A DNA stretch of 64,000 nt from Tabrizicola sp. (GCA_016792685.1 JAEULQ010000105.1:1-64000), one strand, 5' to 3'. Positions 54,867-64,000 are shown, counted from the first letter of the stretch. Notes: generated by a model not told the origin, from the letters alone. A program made the numbers and translations.

Positions 54867-55745
54867 ATGTTCGAAGTTTGCGCCGATCCGAAAGCCATCG
54901 AGGGCCTTACCTGGGCCGCCTGCTATTTGACCTCGGCCAAGCATGTCGATTTCTACTGGTCCTTCCTGACCGTCCTCCTCCTGCTTGCCATCACCGCACC
55001 GGCGGCACTTGGCATGGGCTTCATGGGGGCCACGGTGGCGCGGTCGCATGTCCTGCCGCTCAGCCTCCTGGGCCGGACCTATATCTGGATGGTCCGCGGC
55101 GTCCCCGACATCATCTTCTTCCTCTTCTTCGTCATCGCGCTCGACCAGGGGCTCGAATACATCAAGAACCTCTTTGTCTGCGACGGCGGAGCCTGGCCCT
55201 GGCAGGGGCTTGAGTTCCGCGTCTGCCCCGAAGCCAAGGTCCCGCTCGCCAAGTCCTCCGCCTTCTGGCACCAGGCCTATGGCTTCATGCTTGCCGTCGT
55301 GACCTTCGCCATCGTCTTCGGCGCCTTCGTGGCCAATGTCATCTATGGCGCAATGAATGCCGTTCCCCGGGCCCAGCTGGAGACTGCCGAGGCCTATGGC
55401 ATGAGCCGCGCCCAGGTCTTCCGTCGCATCCTGGTGCCGCAGATGTGGGTCTATGCCCTGCCCGGCCTCGGAAACCTCTGGATGATCTTGATCAAGGCCA
55501 CACCGCTGCTGTTCCTGCTGGGCGTCAAGGACATCGTCTACTACGCGCGTGAGTTGGGCGGGTCCAAGACCCAGGCCTATGAATATCCGCATGGCGACTG
55601 GCGGCTCTGGTACTTCCTTGGCCTGCTGGTCTTCTACCTGGTCTTCACGCGCATCTCCGAGATCGGCATCACCCGGCTGACCCGCAAGCTCAGCCATGGC
55701 CAGGCCACGGCAGGGGGCGAAGCCCTGCGAAAGGCTGCAGCATGA
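54867..55745 (+). CDS. Amino-acid ABC transporter permease (HisQ/M family), first
   Basis: 292 residues. About five helices and the EAA loop AQLETAEAYGMSRAQVFRRILVPQMW. Longer periplasmic loop (about 95-135) than usual, containing two Cys. Pairs with the next permease, which starts inside its last codons (ATGA). Confidence 0.85.
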   Translation: MFEVCADPKAIEGLTWAACYLTSAKHVDFYWSFLTVLLLLAITAPAALGMGFMGATVARSHVLPLSLLGRTYIWMVRGVPDIIFFLFFVIALDQGLEYIKNLFVCDGGAWPWQGLEFRVCPEAKVPLAKSSAFWHQAYGFMLAVVTFAIVFGAFVANVIYGAMNAVPRAQLETAEAYGMSRAQVFRRILVPQMWVYALPGLGNLWMILIKATPLLFLLGVKDIVYYARELGGSKTQAYEYPHGDWRLWYFLGLLVFYLVFTRISEIGITRLTRKLSHGQATAGGEALRKAAA

Positions 55746-56575
55746 GCATGACCTGCTGGGAAACCGTTCAGGCCTATGGCCTTCGCTCGATCGGCATCGG
55801 GGAAAACCTGTTGCCGAAGTCCGACTTCACCATTTGCCAGCAGTTCACCCTGATTGGCTCGGGCCTGATCTGGAACCTCTACTTCGGCGTTCTCGCCCTT
55901 ACCTTCGGCTTCTTCCTGGCCAATGCCATCGCGCTGGCAAGGAACGCCCGCAACCCGATGATCCGGAAGCCGGCCGAATGGTTCGTCTTCGTCTTCCGTG
56001 GCTCGCCCCTGTTCATCCAGTTCTTCCTCGCCTACGAGGCGCTGGTCCTTCTGCCCAAGGGTGGCATCGACATCCTGGGCATCCATCTGAACACGTCCTG
56101 GACAACCCGCGCCTGGGCCGGGGCGCTTCTGGTCCTGTTCCTCAACACCGCCGCCTATTCGGCCGAAATCTTCCACGGCGCGCTGAAATCGATCCCCAAG
56201 GGCGATCTAGAAGCCGCCGAGGCCTATGGTCTGACCGGCTGGAAGAAGTTCATCCGCATCGAATGGCCGACCATGCTGCGGCTCGGCTGGCCCGCCTATA
56301 CCAACGAGGCGATCTTCCTCTTCCACGCCACGACGCTGGTCTATTTCTCGGGCTTCCCCGCCTTCGCGCAGAAGGGCGACGCGCTCTACTACGCGAACTA
56401 TTTCGCCGACAAGACCTTCAACCCGTTCATCCCCTATCCGATCGTGGCCTTCTACTTCATCCTGCTGACGCTCATCGTGACCTTTATCTACGGCCGGGTG
56501 AACCGCCACCTGAACCGGCACTTGCCCGCGAACACGCGCAGCAGAATCCGCTTGCGTCCGCAGTTGATCCGGTAG
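55742..56575 (+). CDS. Amino-acid ABC transporter permease (HisQ/M family), second
   Basis: 277 residues. EAA loop GDLEAAEAYGLTGWKKFIRIEWPTMLR, membrane segments throughout, and VFRGSPLFIQFFLAYEALVLL, which in this family is usually RGTPLLVQLF. Last gene of the importer; the Puu cluster begins 180 bp on. Confidence 0.85.
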   Translation: MSMTCWETVQAYGLRSIGIGENLLPKSDFTICQQFTLIGSGLIWNLYFGVLALTFGFFLANAIALARNARNPMIRKPAEWFVFVFRGSPLFIQFFLAYEALVLLPKGGIDILGIHLNTSWTTRAWAGALLVLFLNTAAYSAEIFHGALKSIPKGDLEAAEAYGLTGWKKFIRIEWPTMLRLGWPAYTNEAIFLFHATTLVYFSGFPAFAQKGDALYYANYFADKTFNPFIPYPIVAFYFILLTLIVTFIYGRVNRHLNRHLPANTRSRIRLRPQLIR

Positions 56576-56586
56576 TAGGCTACTTT

Positions 56587-56594
56587 TGATCAAA
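56587..56594 (+). promoter_or_regulatory. TGATCAAA element upstream of the Puu cluster
   Basis: TTTGATCAAA, a perfect 10-bp palindrome at 56585-56594, stands 12 bp after the permease stop and about 160 bp before the first Puu gene. Third copy of the element found ahead of polyamine-related units here. PuuR/XRE-type repressors are the usual regulators of such clusters; none is in the window. Confidence 0.4.
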
Positions 56595-56755
56595 TTATCC
56601 GGGCACCCGCCCGGGCCCGTTGCAGTCCGAACCATGGCGCGGCGGGGAGGCGATCGAAAACCAGGGGAAGGACCAAGGGCATGGTCCGAACCGGCGCATC
56701 GAGGCGGTCCTCAGGGACTGCGGGCGCGGGGGCCGTGCCTTGACCTCGAATTGAC

Positions 56756-58096
56756 ATGACGATGAAAGACTACCTGCGCAAGCATCCCGACGTGCGGACC
56801 ATCCGCGTGGCCGCTGCGGATCTGAACGGCCAGGCGCGCGGCAAGCGCGTTCCCGCAAGATTTGCCGAAAAGGTCGTGAAGGACGGCACCCGCTTTCCCT
56901 TCTCGGTCCTGAACCTCGATATCTGGGGCGAGGATATCGACGACAGCCCGCTCGTCTTCGAACAGGGCGACCAGGACGGCGTGCTGAAACCCACCGAACG
57001 CGGCTTCATGCCGATGCCCTGGCTGGAAGCTCCGACCGCGCTGCTCCCGATCTGGATGTTCCGCGAAAACGGCCAGCCCTATGACGGGGACCCCCGCCAT
57101 GCGCTCCGCGCCGTGGTTGACCGCTACAAGGCCAAGGGCCTGACCCCGGTCTGTGCGATGGAGCTGGAATTCTTCCTGATCGACGACTCGGGCAAGACCA
57201 TGCAGGTTCCCGCCTCGCCGCGCTCGGGCAAGCGCCGCAAGGCCGCCGAGACGCTGTCGATCCGCGCGCTAGACGCTTTCGACACCTTCTTCACCGACCT
57301 CTATGACGCCTGCGAGGCGATGGATATCCCGGCGGATACCACGACCTCGGAAACCGGCCTCGGCCAGTTCGAGGTGAACCTGATGCATTGCGACGACGCC
57401 CTTCGCGCCGCCGACGATGCCTGGCTGTTCAAGATGCTGGTGAAGGGCCTCGCCCGCCGCCACGGCTTTGCCGCCTCGTTCATGGCCAAGCCCTATGCCG
57501 AATATTCCGGCTCGGGCCTGCATACCCATTTCTCGATCCTGGACGAAAAGGGCGAGAACATCTTCGACTCGGGCGGCCCGAAAGGCACCGCGCAGCTCCG
57601 CCATGCCGTGGCCGGCTGCCTGGACGCGATGCATGACTCGACGCTTCTGTTTGCCCCCCACATGAACAGCTTCGACCGGCTGGTGCCCGACAAGCACGCG
57701 CCGACCGCGATCTCCTGGGGCTATGAGAACCGCACCTCCGCGATCCGCATTCCGGCCGGCAACCCTTCTGCCCGGCGGATCGAACACCGCGTGGCGGGGG
57801 GCGACGTGAACCCCTACCTGATGCTCGCCGCGATCCTCGGTGCCGCGCTGTCAGGCCTTGAGGACCAGAAGGAGCCGCCGCCGCCCGTCAGCGGCAACGC
57901 CTATGCGATGGACCTGCCGCAGATCCCGACGACCTGGGAAGCCGCGATCGACGCGTTCGAAAACTCCGACACGCTCTATCGCTTCCTGCCCAAGGAGCTG
58001 ATCCGCAACCTCGTCCAGACCAAACGGCAAGAGCTGCACTACATCGCCGAGCTTTCGCCCGAGGAAAGGATCGAGCTTTACCTCGACACCGTTTAA
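56756..58096 (+). CDS. puuA: Glutamine-synthetase family enzyme, probable gamma-glutamylpolyamine synthetase (PuuA-like), copy 1
   Basis: 446 residues. GS beta-grasp and catalytic domains: AMELEFFLIDD, TTTSETGLGQFEVNL, KPYAEYSGSGLHTHFSI and NRTSAIRIPAGNPSARRIEHRVAGGDVNPYLMLAAIL contain the metal and ATP ligands. Context (amidotransferase, second GS-like gene, PuuB-like oxidase) points to glutamylation of putrescine or another amine rather than ammonia assimilation. ATG 56756 has a second ATG two codons later. Confidence 0.82.
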   Translation: MTMKDYLRKHPDVRTIRVAAADLNGQARGKRVPARFAEKVVKDGTRFPFSVLNLDIWGEDIDDSPLVFEQGDQDGVLKPTERGFMPMPWLEAPTALLPIWMFRENGQPYDGDPRHALRAVVDRYKAKGLTPVCAMELEFFLIDDSGKTMQVPASPRSGKRRKAAETLSIRALDAFDTFFTDLYDACEAMDIPADTTTSETGLGQFEVNLMHCDDALRAADDAWLFKMLVKGLARRHGFAASFMAKPYAEYSGSGLHTHFSILDEKGENIFDSGGPKGTAQLRHAVAGCLDAMHDSTLLFAPHMNSFDRLVPDKHAPTAISWGYENRTSAIRIPAGNPSARRIEHRVAGGDVNPYLMLAAILGAALSGLEDQKEPPPPVSGNAYAMDLPQIPTTWEAAIDAFENSDTLYRFLPKELIRNLVQTKRQELHYIAELSPEERIELYLDTV

Positions 58097-58167
58097 CCAT
58101 TCGGCCCCCCTTGACCAGAGGGGGGCCTTGCGCCCACCTTTCGTAGACGAAGCCTCGGACAAGACCC

Positions 58168-58875
58168 ATGCAGATCGGCATCCTCCAGACCGGCGAATCC
58201 CCCGACGCGCTCCGCGCCGACATGGGCGACTACCCGGATTTCTTCGAGACCCTGCTCGCAGGCCGCGGCCTGACGTTCCGCCGCTGGGCGGTCCTTCGGA
58301 ACGACTTCCCCAAGGACGTGCATGAATGTGAGGGCTGGCTGATCACCGGCTCGCGCTTCGGCGCCTATGAGCCGCATCCCTGGATCCCGCCGCTCGAGGA
58401 TTTCATCCGCAAGGCCTATGCCGAACATGTCCCCGTGGTCGGCGTCTGCTTCGGCCACCAGATCATCGCCCAGGCGATGGGTGGCAAGGTCGAGAAATAC
58501 CAGGGCGGCTGGTCCGTGGGCCCGACCGAATACGACTTCGGCGACCAGAAATACACGCTGAACGCCTGGCACCAGGACCAGGTGACGCAAAAACCCGAGG
58601 GCGCGCAGGTCCTCGCCTCGACCGATTTCTGCCAGAACGCGGCGCTCCTCTATGACGACCGCATGTTTTCCGTCCAGCCTCACCCCGAGTTCCGCAAGGA
58701 ATTCATGGAGGGGCTGATCAAGTTCCGGGGGCCGGGTCTGGTCCCCGACGCGATCCTTGCCGATGCGAAAGCCCGCATCGAGACGCCCCTCGACAGCCCG
58801 TCGATGGCCGACCGGATCGCGCAATTCTTCCTGACCCACCAAGCCAAATCTGGGGCCGAGAAGCTCCGCGCCTGA
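58168..58875 (+). CDS. Class I glutamine amidotransferase-like hydrolase (PuuD-like role)
   Basis: 235 residues. Nucleophile C94 in VGVCFGHQIIAQAMGG and H172/E174 in QPHPEF complete the triad. In Puu clusters such a protein releases the gamma-glutamyl group at the last step; classical PuuD is from the peptidase C26 family, so this may be a non-orthologous stand-in. Located between the two GS-like genes. Confidence 0.78.
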   Translation: MQIGILQTGESPDALRADMGDYPDFFETLLAGRGLTFRRWAVLRNDFPKDVHECEGWLITGSRFGAYEPHPWIPPLEDFIRKAYAEHVPVVGVCFGHQIIAQAMGGKVEKYQGGWSVGPTEYDFGDQKYTLNAWHQDQVTQKPEGAQVLASTDFCQNAALLYDDRMFSVQPHPEFRKEFMEGLIKFRGPGLVPDAILADAKARIETPLDSPSMADRIAQFFLTHQAKSGAEKLRA

Positions 58876-58918
58876 TTTCATCGGCCGCGGGGGCCACCCC
58901 CCAACAAACGTGTGACTT

Positions 58919-60274
58919 ATGTCCAAATGGACCGACCAGCTGCCCGAGGCAGCACGCGACTACATCGGCAACCGCCGGGTAGACGAAGTGGAATGCATCA
59001 TCGGCGACATCGCCGGGGTGGCCCGCGGCAAGGCAATGCCCGCCGCGAAATTCGCCAAGCAGACCAACTACTTCCTGCCGAATTCGATCTTCCTGCAGAC
59101 GATCACCGGCGAATGGGCCGACAACCCATTTGACGCCTTCACCGAACCCGACATGATCCTCGAGCCCGACTGGTCCACCGCCACCGCCGCGCCCTGGACG
59201 GCGGACGTGACGCTTCAGGTCATCCATGACGCCAAGGACCAGCAGGGCAACCTCGTCCCCTTCAGCCCCCGCAACGTGCTGCGCCGCATCGTCGACCTTT
59301 ATGCCGCACAGGGCTGGAAGCCGGTCGTCGCGCCCGAGATGGAATTCTTCCTCACCGCCCGCAACATCGACCCCAACATGCCGGTCATCCCGCCCATGGG
59401 CCGCTCCGGCCGCCGGGCAGCGGGCAAGCAGGCCTATTCGATGTCGGCGGTCGACGAATACGGCAAGGTGATCGACGACATCTACGACTATGCCGAAGCG
59501 CAGGGGCTGGAAATCGACGGCATCCTGCAGGAAGGCGGCGCAGGCCAGATCGAACTCAACCTCGCCCACGGCGATCCCGTGCGCCTGGCCGATGATGTCT
59601 TCTTCTTCAAGCGCATGATCCGCGAGGCGGCGCTGCGCCACGACTGCTTTGCCACCTTCATGGCCAAGCCCATTGCCGGCGAACCCGGCAGCGCGATGCA
59701 CATCCACACGTCGGTCGTGGACATCAAGACCGGCAAGAACATCTTCGCCGGTCCGAAGGGCGTCGAGACCGAGGCCTTCCTGAACTTCATCGGCGGCCTC
59801 CAGAAACACCTCGGCGCCGCCGTGGCGCTTTTCGCGCCTTACGTGAACTCCTACCGCCGCTACGTCCCGGACTTCGCCGCCCCCATCAACCTGGAATGGG
59901 GCCGCGACAACCGGACCACGGGCCTGCGCATTCCGATCTCCTCTGCCGCCGCCCGCCGGGTGGAAAACCGGCTGCCGGGAATGGACTGCAACCCCTATCT
60001 CGGCATCGCCTCGACCCTCGCCTGCGGCTATCTCGGCCTGATGAACAAGACCCAGGCCCGGCCCGAATTCTCGGGCTCGGCTTATATCGACAACGAGGAT
60101 ATCCCCGCGAACCTCGGCGACGCGCTCGACCTTCTCGAGGAAGACACCGCGCTTCAAGAGGTGATGGGCGTCGATTTCATCAAGGTCTACGACTCGGTGA
60201 AGCGGAACGAATACAAGGAGTTCCTGCAAGTCATCAGCCCGTGGGAGCGCGAGCATCTGCTCCTGAACGTCTGA
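58919..60274 (+). CDS. Glutamine-synthetase family enzyme, probable gamma-glutamylpolyamine synthetase, copy 2
   Basis: 451 residues. APEMEFFLTAR, ILQEGGAGQIELNLAHGD, KPIAGEPGSAMHIHTSV and WGRDNRTTGLRIPISSAAARRVENRLPGMDCNPY carry the same ligands as copy 1, but the two are clearly divergent, so they probably use different amines. Its stop overlaps the oxidase start (TGATG, 60272-60276). Confidence 0.82.
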   Translation: MSKWTDQLPEAARDYIGNRRVDEVECIIGDIAGVARGKAMPAAKFAKQTNYFLPNSIFLQTITGEWADNPFDAFTEPDMILEPDWSTATAAPWTADVTLQVIHDAKDQQGNLVPFSPRNVLRRIVDLYAAQGWKPVVAPEMEFFLTARNIDPNMPVIPPMGRSGRRAAGKQAYSMSAVDEYGKVIDDIYDYAEAQGLEIDGILQEGGAGQIELNLAHGDPVRLADDVFFFKRMIREAALRHDCFATFMAKPIAGEPGSAMHIHTSVVDIKTGKNIFAGPKGVETEAFLNFIGGLQKHLGAAVALFAPYVNSYRRYVPDFAAPINLEWGRDNRTTGLRIPISSAAARRVENRLPGMDCNPYLGIASTLACGYLGLMNKTQARPEFSGSAYIDNEDIPANLGDALDLLEEDTALQEVMGVDFIKVYDSVKRNEYKEFLQVISPWEREHLLLNV

Positions 60275-61581
60275 TGCGCCTGAATCTTCTGCATGCAAAT
60301 GACCGGCGGGGGGAATACCCCGCCAGCTACTACGCCGCGACTGCAACGCCCCTTGACCGCTTTCCCATCCTGAAGGGTGCGACCAAGGCCGATGTCTGCG
60401 TCGTCGGCGGGGGCTATACCGGGCTTTCCGCCGCCCTTCACCTCCGCCAGCGCGGCTATGACGTGGTGCTGCTTGAAGCCCACCGCATAGGCTTTGGCGC
60501 CTCGGGGCGGAACGGGGGCCAGGTCGTCAGCGGCCAGCGCCAGGATCAGGTCTGGATCGAAAAGACCGTGGGCCGCGAAAACGCCCACCGCCTGTGGGAC
60601 CTGGCCCAAGAGGCCAAGTCGCTGGTCAAGTCGCTCGTCCGCGACCATGCCATGCCGGTGACCTTCTACCCCGGCATCGCCCACGCCTGCCGGTCCGAGG
60701 CCGAGGTCCGCGAGACCCATGCCTATGCCGAAAAGCTCCGCCGAGACTACGGCTATGCCCATCTCGAACCCCTCGACCGCACCGGCATCCGCCGCCTGAT
60801 CGGCTCTACCACCTATGTCGGCGGCGAAATCGACCGGGATGCGGGCCACCTCCATCCGCTCAACTACGCCATCGGCCTTGCGCAGGCGGCCGCGAAAGCC
60901 GGGGTCCGCATCCACGAGATGAGCGAGGTCCATCGCGTCGAGCCCGGCCCCCGCCCAGTGGTCCGCACTCCCTCGGGCTATGTCGACTGCGCCACGGTGA
61001 TCCTGGCGGGCAACGGCTATCTTGGCCAACTGAACGAAGAAGTTGCGGCAAAAGTCATGCCGATCAACAACTTCATCGTCGCGACCGAACCCCTTGGCGA
61101 CCGCGCCCGCGACATCATTTCCGAACCCGTGGCCGTCTCAGACAGCAAGTTCGTCGTAAACTACTGGCGGCTTTCGGAAGACAACCGCCTCCTCTTCGGC
61201 GGGGCCGAAAGCTATGGCTACCGCTTCCCCGACGTGATCAAGGTCGTCTCAAAACCGATGCTGGAAATCTACCCCCAGCTCGCCAAAACCCGGATCGACT
61301 ACGCCTGGGGCGGCACGCTCGCAATCACCGTGAACCGGATGCCGTGTTTCACAAGGCCCGGTCAGAACGTCCTTTCCGCCTCGGGCTATTCCGGCCATGG
61401 CGTCGCGATGGCAACCCTTGCCGGCAAGCTCATGGCTGAGGCGACGGCCGGGCAGATGGAACGCTTCGACCTGATGGCAAGCCTGCCGCAGCACCGCTTC
61501 CCCGGCGGCGCGGCCTTGCGCTGGCCGCTTCTGGTCATGGCCATGACCTGGTATGCGATGCGCGACCGTCTGGGCCTCTGA
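60274..61581 (+). CDS. puuB: FAD-dependent oxidase, PuuB (gamma-glutamylputrescine oxidase) type
   Basis: 435 residues from ATG 60274; the upstream open frame is a shadow of the previous gene. SYYAATATPLDRFPILKGATKADVCVVGGGYTGLSAALHL is the classic PuuB/DadA start with the FAD motif, and SGRNGGQVVSGQRQ follows. Oxidises gamma-glutamylputrescine to the aldehyde. The aldehyde dehydrogenase step (PuuC) is not encoded in the window. Confidence 0.85.
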   Translation: MRLNLLHANDRRGEYPASYYAATATPLDRFPILKGATKADVCVVGGGYTGLSAALHLRQRGYDVVLLEAHRIGFGASGRNGGQVVSGQRQDQVWIEKTVGRENAHRLWDLAQEAKSLVKSLVRDHAMPVTFYPGIAHACRSEAEVRETHAYAEKLRRDYGYAHLEPLDRTGIRRLIGSTTYVGGEIDRDAGHLHPLNYAIGLAQAAAKAGVRIHEMSEVHRVEPGPRPVVRTPSGYVDCATVILAGNGYLGQLNEEVAAKVMPINNFIVATEPLGDRARDIISEPVAVSDSKFVVNYWRLSEDNRLLFGGAESYGYRFPDVIKVVSKPMLEIYPQLAKTRIDYAWGGTLAITVNRMPCFTRPGQNVLSASGYSGHGVAMATLAGKLMAEATAGQMERFDLMASLPQHRFPGGAALRWPLLVMAMTWYAMRDRLGL

Positions 61582-61686
61582 AGCAGCCGCTGTTTCATCT
61601 GTCTTGAAATATCCCCGGGGTCCGCAGGCTGGCCCCCGGGGCTTCCGCCCCTCGACTCGTCAGGTCGCAAGCGCCATATCTATCCC
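61582..61686. other. Intergenic region before dnaG with a repeated AAATATCCCCG element
   Basis: 105 bp. AAATATCCCCG at 61607-61617 is followed by GGGG and a GC-rich dyad with CCCCGGGG at both sides (about 61613-61620 and 61637-61644), likely ending the Puu message. Related elements are near 7385 (opposite orientation) and 46275. Confidence 0.4.
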
Positions 61687-63618
61687 ATGTCCCTGCCCAA
61701 CGGATTCCTCGACGAGCTTCGCACCCGCGTGACGCTTTCTTCCATCGTCGGGAAGAAGGTCACCTGGGACATGCGCAAGTCGAACATGGCCAAGGCCGAT
61801 TTCTGGGCGCCCTGCCCCTTCCACCAGGAAAAATCGGCCAGTTTCCACGTCGATGACCGCAAGGGCTATTACTACTGCTTCGGATGCCACGCCAAAGGCG
61901 ACGCCGTCACCTTCGTGAAGGAATCGGAAAATCTCGGCTTCATGGAAGCCGTCCAGGTCCTGGCCCAGGAAGCCGGGATGCAGATGCCCGCCCGCGACCC
62001 GCAAGCGGCGGAACGCGCCGACCGCCGCACGCTGCTGGCGCAGGTCATGGACGAGGCGGTGAAGTTCTACCGCCTGCAGCTCAAGACCAACGCCGGCTCC
62101 GCTGCCCGCACTTACCTGTCGCAGAAACGCCGTCTCAACGAACAAGCCTGGGACCGCTGGGACATCGGCTGGTCGCCCGACAATGCACAAGCCGTTGTGG
62201 ACCACCTGAAGGCCAAAGGGTTCACGGAAGACCTCATGACCGCCTCAGGGGTCGTCGCCAAGTCCGACACGGGGCGCCTTTACGACCGCTTCCACGCGCG
62301 GATCATCTTTCCGATCCGCGACGGGCGGGGACGCGTCATCTCGCTCGGCGGCCGCAGCCTCGACCCAAATGCGCGGGCCAAATACCTCAACGGCCCGGAA
62401 ACCGAGCTTTTCGACAAGGGCCGCAATCTCTTCAACCAATCCCCCGCGCGGGAAGCCGCGGGCAAGGGCAAGCCGCTCATCGTCGCCGAAGGCTACATGG
62501 ACGTGATCGCCCTCTCTGAGGCAGGCTTTACCGCCGCCGTCGCCCCCCTGGGCACTGCGGTCACCGAAGACCAGCTCCGCCTGATCTGGCGCATCGCGGA
62601 TGAACCGATCATGGCGCTCGACGGTGACACTGCAGGCCTCCGCGCCGCGCAGCGGGTCATCGACCTGGCGATGCCGATGCTGGAGGCCGGAAAGGCGCTC
62701 CGCTTCGCCATCCTGCCCACCGGGCTTGACCCCGACGACCTGATCAAGGCGCAAGGTGCGCCCGCGATGCAGGCGGTCCTCGACGGTGCGAAGCCCATGG
62801 TCCAGCTCCTCTGGCAGCGCGAAACCGAAGGCCGCAGCTTCGACAGCCCCGAACGCCGCGCCGCGCTGGACAAGATCCTGCGCGGCCATCTTGCGCGCAT
62901 CACCGACCCCTCGATCCGCAACCACTATACCGACGAGATGAAGCGCCTGCGGGCCGAGCTTTTCGGCACCGGCCAGTACCGCCCCTTCCAGCCCGGCCCC
63001 TTCCGCCCCGGCCGGGGCAAGTTCGCCCCTCCGGGCGGCGCGCTGGCCTCGACCCGCTCGTCGCTTCTGGCGCAAGCGCGCGGGCCGGTTGAAGAGACCC
63101 TCCGCGAAGCGGTGATCCTGGCCACGCTCATCCTTCATCCGGCGCTGATCCACCGCTTCGAATCCGCATTGGAACGGCTGGACCTGACGGGCGATGACCA
63201 TGACATGCTCCGCCAGATGATCATCTCGGGCGCCGACATGCCCGACCTTTACACAAAGATCGCGCAATCGGCCCCTGCCGCCCTTGACGCGCTAATGCAG
63301 CGGCCCCATGTCGCCATCGCACCCCCGGTGCGAAACACCCAGGACGACGAACTCGCGGCGCTGTGTCTGGCCGAAGAACTGGCGAAACTGGAAGCCCGGC
63401 GCGGCGCGCGGCGTGAAATCGAAGACGCGATGGAGGATATGGACGGCCTTCCGGACGAGGGCCTGACCTGGCGCCTTTCCCAGGCCGCCGAAGCCCGCCA
63501 CCGCTCGGAACGTAGCGGGACCAACGACAGCTCCGACCTGGGCGAAGACCGCGCCGCCCTGTCAAGACATCTGCAATCCCTGATCGATAGCCAGGTCTGG
63601 GTCAAGAAAAACCGCTGA
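61687..63618 (+). CDS. dnaG: DNA primase DnaG
   Basis: 643 residues. Zinc ribbon C43, H46, C64 and C67 (APCPFHQEKS ... YYYCFGCHAKG), then the core with TOPRIM motifs VAEGYMDVIAL and ALDGDTAGLRAA. C-terminal helicase-interaction domain from about 470. Makes replication primers. Directly upstream of rpoD, the conserved macromolecular-synthesis arrangement. Confidence 0.94.
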   Translation: MSLPNGFLDELRTRVTLSSIVGKKVTWDMRKSNMAKADFWAPCPFHQEKSASFHVDDRKGYYYCFGCHAKGDAVTFVKESENLGFMEAVQVLAQEAGMQMPARDPQAAERADRRTLLAQVMDEAVKFYRLQLKTNAGSAARTYLSQKRRLNEQAWDRWDIGWSPDNAQAVVDHLKAKGFTEDLMTASGVVAKSDTGRLYDRFHARIIFPIRDGRGRVISLGGRSLDPNARAKYLNGPETELFDKGRNLFNQSPAREAAGKGKPLIVAEGYMDVIALSEAGFTAAVAPLGTAVTEDQLRLIWRIADEPIMALDGDTAGLRAAQRVIDLAMPMLEAGKALRFAILPTGLDPDDLIKAQGAPAMQAVLDGAKPMVQLLWQRETEGRSFDSPERRAALDKILRGHLARITDPSIRNHYTDEMKRLRAELFGTGQYRPFQPGPFRPGRGKFAPPGGALASTRSSLLAQARGPVEETLREAVILATLILHPALIHRFESALERLDLTGDDHDMLRQMIISGADMPDLYTKIAQSAPAALDALMQRPHVAIAPPVRNTQDDELAALCLAEELAKLEARRGARREIEDAMEDMDGLPDEGLTWRLSQAAEARHRSERSGTNDSSDLGEDRAALSRHLQSLIDSQVWVKKNR

Positions 63619-63692
63619 TTCGGCCTTTCCCCCAGCCTGATTCGCGTTATTGATTCGACCAGCCTCGCACCGATTCGCCTTATGGAGACCCC

Positions 63693-64000
63693 ATGGCCCT
63701 CAAGGACACCGACGACGCCAAGCCGGAAACCGAAGACGCGGACGTCTCGCTCGACATGAGCCAGGCCGCGGTCAAGAAGATGATCGCCGACGCCAAGGAG
63801 CGCGGCTACATCACCTATGACCAGCTGAACACCGTCCTGCCGCCCGAACAGGTCTCGTCCGAGCAGATCGAGGACGTGATGTCGATGCTTTCCGAAATGG
63901 GCATCAACATCATCGAGGACGAAGAGGTCGAGGAAGGCGAAGCCCCGGCTGGCGGCGAGCTTGTGGAAACCTCGACCAGCCGCGAGATCGCGGTTGCGGG
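63693..64000 (+). CDS. rpoD: RNA polymerase sigma-70 factor RpoD (5' end only)
   Basis: The first 102 codons are present from ATG 63693 (GGAGACC upstream). SQAAVKKMIADAKERGYITYDQLNTVLPPEQVSSEQIEDVMSMLSEMGINIIEDEE is the sigma region 1.1 of the primary sigma factor. The gene runs off the window edge. Confidence 0.93.
   Translation, partial: MALKDTDDAKPETEDADVSLDMSQAAVKKMIADAKERGYITYDQLNTVLPPEQVSSEQIEDVMSMLSEMGINIIEDEEVEEGEAPAGGELVETSTSREIAVA

Overview
The window is a GC-rich stretch of chromosome that reads as an alphaproteobacterium of the Rhodobacter/Paracoccus group (Rhodobacterales). Supporting signs are gene orders typical of that group (secG-pyrG, hflK-hflC-DUF2065-degP, dnaG-rpoD), small group-typical proteins (DUF2842, DUF1178, DUF6524, an SdhE homologue, a PseG/PseI set) and one LexA box of the alphaproteobacterial direct-repeat type GTTC-N7-GTTC. 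Coding density is very high: no gap exceeds 300 bp, and many genes overlap by 4 bp (ATGA) or abut. I saw no rRNA, tRNA, CRISPR array, insertion sequence or prophage.

Region by region. 0-8.8 kb: the tail of an unknown gene, a membrane hybrid histidine kinase, then a polyamine-type ABC importer (ATPase, two permeases, periplasmic protein) bracketed by two amidases. 8.9-18.2 kb (minus strand): a nonulosonic-acid (pseudaminic-acid type) operon pseB-pseC-pseF-pseG, a flavoprotein, a methyltransferase, a WbqC-like protein, pseI and a large multispanning membrane protein. No pseH acetyltransferase is present and the centre of the operon is less GC-rich. 18.4-21.5 kb (minus): Kdo transferase waaA, RNA ligase-like phosphodiesterase thpR and a histone-deacetylase-fold hydrolase. 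21.8-26.6 kb: housekeeping and small genes (Nudix, DUF1178, MarR, SdhE, aspartate aminotransferase, ferredoxin), then a LexA box in front of an orphan C-terminal OB-fold of DnaE2. 26.6-33.5 kb (minus): degP, DUF2065, hflC, hflK, glutathione reductase, rpiA, an EF-hand protein. 33.7-37.1 kb: three tandem glutathione-S-transferase paralogues coupled to L-serine dehydratase. 37-46.3 kb: sulfotransferase, EamA transporter, thiamine diphosphokinase, a 704-residue acidic protein, DUF2842, purA, an HxlR regulator with a visible operator and its divergent target, DUF6524, a GT61-type glycosyltransferase, a VOC protein. 46.5-52.4 kb: secG, pyrG, an unknown exported protein, TerC, rlmJ, a TerB-like protein and a cytoplasmic PhnD-like protein. 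52.5-61.6 kb: a polar amino-acid-type ABC importer (ATPase, two binding proteins, two permeases) followed by a Puu-type polyamine catabolic cluster (two glutamine-synthetase-like enzymes, a class I amidotransferase, a PuuB-like oxidase). 61.7-64 kb: dnaG and the start of rpoD.

How they fit: two uptake systems (3.4-7.3 kb and 52.5-56.6 kb) plus the Puu cluster suggest strong investment in polyamines or related amines as nitrogen sources, and three of these transcription units carry the same TGATCAAA element upstream. The pse operon feeds a CMP-activated nonulosonic acid to flagellin or surface polysaccharide; waaA builds the lipid A inner core. The most unusual things I found are the SOS-controlled DnaE2 remnant, a cluster of perfect hairpins just beyond it, a pair of mutually exclusive hairpins that can hide the pyrG ribosome binding site, and the pseH-less pse operon with three extra genes.
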